A program made the translations under genes and the position numbers. Shown one piece after another: positions 7,014 through 11,940 of a stretch of 11,940 bases of DNA. Positions within the stretch are counted from its first letter, which is position 1, and every line of letters starts with the position of its first letter. Location: contig JAKQTP010000290.1 of the NCBI GenBank assembly GCA_029563035.1, positions 1-11,940 of the forward strand. Reading direction: 5' to 3'. Origin of the DNA: an archaeon (GTDB lineage: Archaea; Iainarchaeota; Iainarchaeia; CSSED10-239). The notes below the pieces were generated by a model. That model searched no databases. It saw only the letters and a list, made by a program, of their open reading frames with translations, and was not told where the DNA came from.

Positions 7014-8060
7014 ATGAAATTAAAACAAGGAACAACTGAGTATCAAACACTAAAAGATTTAATGTTATACTCAGCTAAAAATGAAGTACCAACTAACTAT
7101 ACTGTAGAAGGTGTGGTATTAGAGGATGTAAATAAGACACTTGCCGCTGAAATAGCTAAATATACAAGTGACTACTATGATTTACAAGACAATAAAAATC
7201 TAATCTATCGTTTGATAGGTGAAACATTTGATATAGCAGTACCAAAAAGAGTATTACCTTATTTTGAAAATTTTGCTACAACTAAAGTAGTAAAAGCAAA
7301 TGACAGAAAATACTTTAAAATAATCAAAGGAAAATTAAGAGCGAAACAATTCGTTACAGCAGTAGGTTTGTCAGGCAGATATGAAACATTCAGATTAGAT
7401 ACCGACGAATTTGAAGTAAAGACAACTGCTATCGGCGGTGCTTGTAGAGTTAACTTCGAGAGATGGGCAAATGGTGATGAAAGTCTATCAGATTACACTG
7501 AAGTTTTAATGGATGGTATTATTGATAGAATGCACGGTGAAGTACAAAAAGCACTTCAAACTGCTATTAAAGCTACAAATAGACCATCAGCTAATAAAAT
7601 TTCAGGAACTGGGTTCTCAGCAGATAATATGTTGAAACTTTGTAATGTTGCAAAAAGCTATGGCGACTCAGCTGTAATTTATGCTACACCAGAATTTATC
7701 GCAGCAATGGGTCTTGATGAAGTTGTGAAAGACGTTTACTCACAAAAGCAAGTTGATGACTATGTAGCTACAGGAAAAATTAAATCATTTAGAGGTTTCC
7801 CAATTGTAGAAATACCTCAATCATTTATAGATGAAAATAATGAAGTTACTGTAGTAAATCCACAGTTTGCTTACATTTTCCCAATTGGCAAAACAAAGCC
7901 AGTTGCTTCAGTTATTGAAGGGAAAACAATTGTTAAAGAGTTCCAAGGACATGATAGTTCCACTGAGGTAGAAGCTTACTTACGTTTTGGCGTTTCTGTT
8001 CTAACAAACCATGACTGGTGTATATATCAAAATACTACCATTACAGACACATCTAAATAA
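7014..8060 (+). CDS. Major capsid protein (HK97-type fold)
   Basis: A 348-residue protein predicted to form the icosahedral shell. The layout fits an HK97-type capsid protein: a helical N-terminal arm (about 1-65); an extended beta region with RYETFRLDTDEFEVKT (122-137) as the likely E-loop/P-domain strands; a long spine-type helix at about 158-187 (SDYTEVLMDGIIDRM onward); and an A-domain with DNMLKLCNVAKSYGDSAVIYATPEFIAAM-type helix and strand (204-232), FRGFPIVEIP (259-268) and a closing beta segment (AYLRFGVSVLTNHDW, 321-335). AGGAGGGG just upstream is one of the best ribosome binding sites in the window, as expected for the most abundant virion protein. There is no obvious long N-terminal delta domain, in keeping with a separate scaffold. 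A strong hairpin lies 16 bases after the stop. The identification rests on position, size and fold pattern. Confidence 0.8.
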   Translation: MKLKQGTTEYQTLKDLMLYSAKNEVPTNYTVEGVVLEDVNKTLAAEIAKYTSDYYDLQDNKNLIYRLIGETFDIAVPKRVLPYFENFATTKVVKANDRKYFKIIKGKLRAKQFVTAVGLSGRYETFRLDTDEFEVKTTAIGGACRVNFERWANGDESLSDYTEVLMDGIIDRMHGEVQKALQTAIKATNRPSANKISGTGFSADNMLKLCNVAKSYGDSAVIYATPEFIAAMGLDEVVKDVYSQKQVDDYVATGKIKSFRGFPIVEIPQSFIDENNEVTVVNPQFAYIFPIGKTKPVASVIEGKTIVKEFQGHDSSTEVEAYLRFGVSVLTNHDWCIYQNTTITDTSK

Positions 8061-8076
8061 TTAAAATAAAATATAT

Positions 8077-8095
8077 GAGGGGGTAACACCCCCTT
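8077..8095 (+). promoter_or_regulatory. GC-rich hairpin after the capsid gene
   Basis: AGGGGGT (8078-8084) pairs with ACCCCCT (8088-8094) around a three-base AAC loop, with a G-T pair extending the base. Such a GC stem stands out in this AT-rich DNA. On the + strand the following sequence is TGAGTTAAAAAAGG, so there is no U-run and it is not a standard terminator; it may protect the 3' end of capsid mRNA or attenuate transcription. On the - strand it is followed by a T-rich stretch, so it might stop antisense transcripts. Confidence 0.7.
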
Positions 8096-8118
8096 GAGTT
8101 AAAAAAGGAGAATAAAAA

Positions 8119-8562
8119 ATGGATAAAGTTTTTATAACCTCACAGGTAAGTGGAACAATTTTGTTAATAGACTCTGAGGCTAAGGTTAATAAAACCTTTA
8201 AAAAGAAAGGACAAAAACATTTTGTAACAGCAGACCAATGGGATATTATACAGTTTAATGAAGGGTTTAATTATATGTTAAATCAAGGAATGTTATATGT
8301 AGAAACGCCTGAGGCAAAGAATGATACTCCGATTGAGGAGTTTGAAAAAATTGACGAAAATTTTATAAAGCATTGTTTTTTAGAAATAACACCTTCTGCT
8401 TTTGAGGCAAAGGTAAAAAATTTCGGACAGGAAATCTTAGAAGAGTTCGTTCAATATGCTGTAACAAATAAAATAATGGACTATGAAAAAAGCTCTATAT
8501 TAAAAAAATTATGTGGGCTAGATATTGGTTCAATTATTAGAAGTTTGGAGGAAGATAAATAA
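8119..8562 (+). CDS. Hypothetical protein after the capsid gene, two-part
   Basis: A 147-residue protein with no family I can name. Residues 1-60 look like a small beta domain (VFITSQVSGTILLID, then KKKGQKHFVTADQWD), followed by an acidic linker (about 65-80) and a helical C-terminal half (EILEEFVQYAVTNKIMDYEKSSILKKLCG). It has no signal peptide, membrane segment or metal motif. Short beta-type proteins often follow the capsid gene in phages, where they act as minor head, decoration or connector proteins. Here the helical half could be a protein-binding addition. The ATG has AAGGAG 8 bases upstream, after the hairpin, and its stop overlaps the next start by one base. It is clearly a real gene from its frame, ribosome binding site and packing; its function is unknown. 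Confidence 0.7.
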   Translation: MDKVFITSQVSGTILLIDSEAKVNKTFKKKGQKHFVTADQWDIIQFNEGFNYMLNQGMLYVETPEAKNDTPIEEFEKIDENFIKHCFLEITPSAFEAKVKNFGQEILEEFVQYAVTNKIMDYEKSSILKKLCGLDIGSIIRSLEEDK

Positions 8563-8990
8563 TGAGACCTTTAGAAGACCTTTACAAGGCGTTTCTAAGG
8601 TTGATAGACACAGATGAGTGGGATGACCTCTCAACTGAAGATTTAGTAGAAGAAGCAATGTCCGATTGGTTTGATTTATACCAATCGGCACTTCTTTTAT
8701 TTAAATTCCCAAATACAGGCTTAGAGACTGATGATGGCGAAAATTTCAGAAATGAAGTTAGTGATGCCGAAATAAATGTGCTAGCAGAATATATGAAATA
8801 CGAGTTTCTTGATAGACTATGTACATCTTGGGAAAACACAAAAACAATGTATCATGAGAAAGACTTCTCAAGTGCCAATCTCTTGAAAAGTTTAAATGAA
8901 ACAGTAAAAAGGGCGGAGAGAAAAGCTATATCGAAAGAAAAGGCTTTTTATAGAAAGTTAGAAATTCACTCCGATTGTACTGAAAATTAA
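8562..8990 (+). CDS. Head-tail connector (adaptor-like) protein
   Basis: A 142-residue, mainly helical, acidic protein. Several features match a Firmicutes phage family I remember from this locus: an opening LYKAFLRLI with DTDEW, a LLFKFP segment, then SDAEINVLAEYMKYEFLDRL, a WENTK segment, YHEKDFSS and a run of basic helix ending FYRKL. Its place, second after the capsid gene and before the head-closure-like gene, fits the adaptor that sits under the portal ring once the head is full. Direct evidence for that role is lacking. The start is set by GGAGGA (8547-8552) 9 bases upstream, and the ATG overlaps the previous stop (TAATG). The same TAATG arrangement joins it to the next gene. An inverted repeat at 8662-8688 lies inside. 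Confidence 0.6.
   Translation: MRPLEDLYKAFLRLIDTDEWDDLSTEDLVEEAMSDWFDLYQSALLLFKFPNTGLETDDGENFRNEVSDAEINVLAEYMKYEFLDRLCTSWENTKTMYHEKDFSSANLLKSLNETVKRAERKAISKEKAFYRKLEIHSDCTEN
8662..8688 (+). other. 9-bp inverted repeat inside the adaptor-like gene
   Basis: CCGATTGGT (8662-8670) and ACCAATCGG (8680-8688) are exact complements around a nine-base loop. The stem is GC-richer than its surroundings. One or so stems of this length can arise by chance in 12 kb, so a function is doubtful. Confidence 0.35.
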
Positions 8991-9199
8991 TGAAAGAAAA
9001 ATTATATTATTTACTTTGTTTACGTGAAGAAAAAAAAGATTGGATAGATTTTTTAGATAACCTTCTAAAAGATTTATATTATATAGAAAAAAGCGGTAAA
9101 CAAGTAAACAATTTTAAAAGAATTGCCTTTTTAAAATATCATAGCTACGGGCTATTTAGACAAGAAATTCTTAATCTTCTTGAAGAAGGTGATTTATAA
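8990..9199 (+). CDS. Small helical protein in the connector cluster
   Basis: A 69-residue protein, very likely real although short: it fits exactly between two genes with one-base TAATG overlaps at both ends. It has no good Shine-Dalgarno before its ATG, so it probably depends on ribosomes arriving from the upstream gene. It is predicted to be helical, rich in Leu, Lys and aromatic residues (KEKLYYLLCL, LLKDLYYIEK, LFRQEILNLLEE), with no membrane span or cysteine motif. A small gene of this kind often lies between adaptor and closure genes in related phages; it may be a minor neck protein or assembly helper. The function is not known. Confidence 0.65.
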   Translation: MKEKLYYLLCLREEKKDWIDFLDNLLKDLYYIEKSGKQVNNFKRIAFLKYHSYGLFRQEILNLLEEGDL

Positions 9200-9939
9200 T
9201 GCCTTTTTATGATGATTACCTTAGAAGAACTAATAGAAATGGAAATACCATGCAGGAAAGAGTTTTAACACAAAAAGAAAGAGAATTTGAAAAACTCACA
9301 TTGCCAAAATCAATTTATTTATCTACTATAGAAAGTGTTGATGGTGAAGAAGAAAGTGAACCTTGTATTCTACAGCCACATAAATATAATCAAGAAAAAG
9401 AAATTAATAATTTGATGGTAAAAAAGAGTTTTCCATTAAGTGTTGGAACTGAATTAACAGTAGTACAAAAAATTGATGATAGAGAAAAAACTTCTCAATT
9501 ATTAATAACATTTCATGAAAATAATCTAACATACGGATATTTAAAATATGAAGGAATTTTATTAGATGATGAGTTTACTATATTGGATGCCTATGATGAA
9601 GAAGTTAGCACTTTTTATTGCAAGATATTTAATGCTTCAAATAAATTCTTTGCCGACAATTTTAGAGATATAAACGGAGCTGCTTTAAAATCGGCGACAA
9701 AAAATAGAATAAATCTTGTGTGTAAAGATAATGAGTATTTGAAAAAAGATTTATATGTAGAATTTGGGCAAATGGCTTGGAGAGTCGAAGGTATAGATAG
9801 ATTGTCAATTCCTAATATTGCTTATGTATCACTAGAAGAAACTCTTAAAGTTTTAAAGGAAGATAAAAATAATAAAGAATTAGTTATAGATGATAATACT
9901 AATTACTGGTTAAATGGCTTGGATGGTGATATAAAATGA
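9199..9939 (+). CDS. Head-closure-like (stopper) protein
   Basis: A 246-residue protein. Its N-terminus (FYDDYLRRTNRNG, then QERVLTQKEREFEK) and a later ILQPHKYNQEKE segment match a family I recall from Firmicutes phage neck modules. The middle is beta-rich and the C-terminal third includes a YVEFGQMAWRVEGID segment typical of a small beta domain. Gene order (capsid, adaptor, this gene, tail terminator) fits the head-closure protein that plugs the filled capsid and offers a site for the tail. It is larger than the classic stopper proteins of about 100-120 residues, so it may carry an extra domain, and the role stays inferred. GAAGGTGA (9185-9192) precedes the ATG; the start overlaps the preceding stop by one base and its end overlaps the next start by four bases (ATGA). 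Confidence 0.55.
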   Translation: MPFYDDYLRRTNRNGNTMQERVLTQKEREFEKLTLPKSIYLSTIESVDGEEESEPCILQPHKYNQEKEINNLMVKKSFPLSVGTELTVVQKIDDREKTSQLLITFHENNLTYGYLKYEGILLDDEFTILDAYDEEVSTFYCKIFNASNKFFADNFRDINGAALKSATKNRINLVCKDNEYLKKDLYVEFGQMAWRVEGIDRLSIPNIAYVSLEETLKVLKEDKNNKELVIDDNTNYWLNGLDGDIK

Positions 9940-10403
9940 TAACAGACTTAGGTAATGTTGGAAAAGATACTCAAACAATAGTAAAAACATTAATTGATAA
10001 TGATAATTTATGTAAGCTATTGAAAAACACAGAACGTAATCCATTGGAACAAGCTAACCCAGATAAGAGTTCAATATTACATAAAAATATTCTAATAGTA
10101 CCGAATGTGAATTCTACTGAAAATACAGAAAGTAGAATAGTTGTTTTGGTTGCAAGTGGAGATATAGAAAGAGCAATAACTGATTTAACATTAAAAATTT
10201 TTATATATACTCCATATAAAGAGTGGTTAATAACTGGCGAACAATTAAGACCATTTGCTATTATGTCAGAAATAAATAAATCAATTAATGATTTAAAATT
10301 AAATACATTGGGGCAATTAAAATGTACAAACTTTAGTGTTTCTTCTTTAGGGGATGAGGTTGGATGCTATAGTTTAACCTACGAGTTCCATGAATATAGC
10401 TAA
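9936..10403 (+). CDS. Tail terminator / tail completion-like protein
   Basis: A 155-residue protein with alternating strands and helices: an N-terminal helix (TQTIVKTLIDNDNLCKLL), a central strand pair (RIVVLVASGD; LTLKIFIYTP), a helix containing LRPFAIMSEINKSIND and a C-terminal strand segment (GCYSLTYEFHEY). This layout and the RPFAIMSEI segment match a Firmicutes phage family placed after the head-closure gene. Such proteins usually cap the head-side end of the finished tail tube and join it to the neck; I infer that role. The gene begins inside the end of its neighbour (ATGA overlap) and its last 14 bases overlap the next gene, so it is likely read by coupled translation. Confidence 0.55.
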   Translation: MITDLGNVGKDTQTIVKTLIDNDNLCKLLKNTERNPLEQANPDKSSILHKNILIVPNVNSTENTESRIVVLVASGDIERAITDLTLKIFIYTPYKEWLITGEQLRPFAIMSEINKSINDLKLNTLGQLKCTNFSVSSLGDEVGCYSLTYEFHEYS

Positions 10404-11103
10404 TCACTCACTTGATGATTTAAAAAATTTATTCTTTTTTGGCGAAAAAGTGGAAACACCATATTTTACTTTTTATCCCCCAACTATTAAAGATGTTTTA
10501 GATAGTGGACAAAGTGAATTTGCGAAATATGTAACAACGTTAATAGGAAAAAAAGATAAAATAAGTTTTTCTCTTTTGTTAGAGATGACACAGAGAAATG
10601 ATACTCTATATGCAGAAGTAACAAAGAGTCTGGAGTTCTTTTTAAAAGAAAAACCTTTTTATTTGCCTGATGTTGGATTAATTGTATTGGGAAACCCTAA
10701 AGATAATAGGGTAATAAATGAAAATTTATTTTCTGTATTGCAAGAATATATAAATATTTATTTGCATTTGCCGCCAAAAGCAGAAATTCCAAAAGACGAG
10801 AAACCACATGAGAAAAAAATGCGTGAAGCAAGAGAGAAGGTTGAAGAAGCGAAAAGAAAAAAAGCTCAGAAAGATGATGACTCACTAGGTTACTCTTTAT
10901 TGGATATGATATCAAGCGTATCTTTGGAAATGAGTATGCCGCCAAAATCATTATATGAATGCTCTTATTATTTTTTAACTGAACAATTTGAAAGAATAAG
11001 AAGAAAATTCAATAGTGAACTTTCATATCAACAACTGCTAGTAGGGGCTGACCCTAAAAAATTAGACTTAACAAATTGGTTCTATAGTAGAGCCAAAAAA
11101 TAA
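10390..11103 (+). CDS. Tail assembly chaperone-like protein
   Basis: A 237-residue protein. The segment YFTFYPPTIKDVLDSGQ (about 25-41) resembles the opening of a group of Firmicutes phage tail-region proteins; the C-terminal part (SLYECSYYFLTEQFERIRR, then LLVGADPKKLDLTNWFY) also fits them. I think it is related to tail assembly chaperones, which bind the tape measure protein while the tube grows, but that is a memory-based match. A highly charged, lysine- and glutamate-rich insert (about 130-165) separates the two parts. Its start has a weak ribosome binding site and overlaps the previous gene by 14 bases. It precedes the presumed tail structural gene rather than following it, which is unusual for a chaperone. 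A run of six A's at the end offers a possible -1 shift into the next gene. Confidence 0.45.
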   Translation: MNIANHSLDDLKNLFFFGEKVETPYFTFYPPTIKDVLDSGQSEFAKYVTTLIGKKDKISFSLLLEMTQRNDTLYAEVTKSLEFFLKEKPFYLPDVGLIVLGNPKDNRVINENLFSVLQEYINIYLHLPPKAEIPKDEKPHEKKMREAREKVEEAKRKKAQKDDDSLGYSLLDMISSVSLEMSMPPKSLYECSYYFLTEQFERIRRKFNSELSYQQLLVGADPKKLDLTNWFYSRAKK

Positions 11104-11114
11104 GGAGGAAAATA

Positions 11115-11940
11115 ATGAATATATTTGAAAAACATGGTATTAAAGAAGTATGTGACGTTCTATTTGAAAAGATAGATAAGGTAGAGGAAAAATATGACTC
11201 TCAACGTACTATATTTCTTTCAACGGTACTAAAGGCTGCTATTAAAAAGACAAAAGTTTATCCAATGACTGCGTTTGTTGGTTCTTCTGAAGCAGAAGGT
11301 TTTTACGCATTAGCAATCCCCAATGTAGATATTGCAGCAGCAGGAGCAGCAAGTGGTCTTTTTTCAACGAACATTGAAAATATGATTTTAGCAGATTTTG
11401 CTATTAGACAAAACTTATTTACAAGAACAGGTGATAGATACTCATTTAAACTAAACCCAGCTGACGTATTGTTTGGAGATTTTTACTTTGATGATAATTA
11501 CGCTTCAGCTCCTTATGGCTCTGAAAAAGTTTGTATTATAAAAATAAGAGGTTCTGTTTCATATGATACTGATGAAATAATGGCATTAATAGATCAAAAT
11601 TTATCAAGCGTACCTTACTTAGCAAAAGGTTATGATATAACATATCAATCACCAACTGAACTTGTAAATACAGCATTTGAGGGTAATTATGACCCTACAA
11701 AATGGAAAAAAAGTGGTGGTGTAGGTTACACAGCAGCAAGCACATTATTTGAAGGAGTTGATACAGTTCTAAAAGCAGCTGTAGAATTAACAACATTAAC
11801 AGATGTGGGTGTGGTAGATGGACAAGATAACTTAACACCAAAAGAAAATGCTAAAATTTATGTAATGCGTAATTTAAATAGTTCTGCTTTACTAACTGAT
11901 ACAGCGGGCGAATTTGGTATCACAATAGGCGGTACAAAGT
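11115..11940 (+). CDS. Phage structural protein, possibly major tail protein (partial)
   Basis: The reading frame is open from ATG 11115 to the window edge: 275 codons with no stop, so the 3' end is missing. AAGGAGG (11102-11108) ends 6 bases before the ATG, one of the strongest sites here, which implies high expression. The protein opens with a helical region (KHGIKEVCDVLFEKIDKVEEK), continues with small-residue-rich strands (DIAAAGAASGLF), then mixed beta segments such as CIIKIRGSVSYDTDEIMAL and YLAKGYDITYQSP. It has no signal peptide or membrane segment. Abundance signals, composition and position after the tail terminator suggest a tail tube or other virion protein. I see no sheath or tape measure pattern, so the tail type cannot be read from this part. 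Confidence 0.6.
   Translation, partial: MNIFEKHGIKEVCDVLFEKIDKVEEKYDSQRTIFLSTVLKAAIKKTKVYPMTAFVGSSEAEGFYALAIPNVDIAAAGAASGLFSTNIENMILADFAIRQNLFTRTGDRYSFKLNPADVLFGDFYFDDNYASAPYGSEKVCIIKIRGSVSYDTDEIMALIDQNLSSVPYLAKGYDITYQSPTELVNTAFEGNYDPTKWKKSGGVGYTAASTLFEGVDTVLKAAVELTTLTDVGVVDGQDNLTPKENAKIYVMRNLNSSALLTDTAGEFGITIGGTK

Noticed and set aside
10694..10712. 6-bp inverted repeat ACCCTA / TAGGGT in the chaperone-like gene
   Set aside because: Too short to stand out and lies in the middle of a coding sequence without a T-run.
1..11940. Possible TAG stop-codon recoding, since no gene here ends in TAG
   Set aside because: All genes are full length under the standard code and both TAA and TGA serve as stops. 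Absence of TAG among about a dozen stops is not unusual in AT-rich DNA.

Overview
The window is a head-morphogenesis and head-to-tail joining module of a long-tailed, double-stranded DNA phage (Caudoviricetes) or prophage. All genes lie on the + strand, are packed with 1-26 base overlaps or very short gaps, and run in the classic order: DNA packaging, portal, maturation protease with scaffold, decoration protein, major capsid protein, connectors, tail terminator, first tail genes. The DNA is very AT-rich (by eye about one third G+C), Shine-Dalgarno sites are strong (AGGAGG type), and the standard genetic code is in use. Together with the family patterns recognised in several proteins, this points to a low-GC Gram-positive host, most likely a Clostridia-type Firmicute; Fusobacteria or other AT-rich gut bacteria cannot be excluded. 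No integrase, repressor, lysis gene, tRNA, CRISPR array or insertion sequence is visible.

Packaging (28-3697): a helix-turn-helix/zinc-ribbon protein, a second protein with an N-terminal four-cysteine zinc finger, and the large terminase. One of the first two probably acts as the DNA-recognition (small terminase) partner. A perfect 11-base inverted repeat lies early in the terminase gene. Capsid (3733-8060): portal, a prohead protease fused to a long coiled-coil tail, a decoration-type protein and an HK97-fold major capsid protein. A strong ribosome binding site inside the protease gene, followed by an in-frame ATG at 5726, predicts that the coiled-coil tail is also made alone as the scaffold. 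A GC-rich hairpin follows the capsid gene.

Connector and tail (8119-11940): a two-part protein of unknown role, an adaptor-like protein, a 69-residue protein, a head-closure-like protein, a tail-terminator-like protein, a 237-residue protein resembling tail assembly chaperones, and the start of a structural protein (possibly the major tail protein) that runs off the window end.

How they work together: the terminase docks on the portal and fills a shell built from capsid protein on the nested scaffold; the protease then clears the scaffold, the decoration protein stabilises the expanded shell, and the connector proteins close the head and join the tail. The most notable features are the nested protease/scaffold arrangement with its six-copy 14-residue repeat, the two adjacent zinc modules upstream of the terminase, and the hairpins at 2050-2083 and 8077-8095. 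Functional calls outside terminase, portal, protease and capsid rest on remembered family patterns and gene order, not on database searches.
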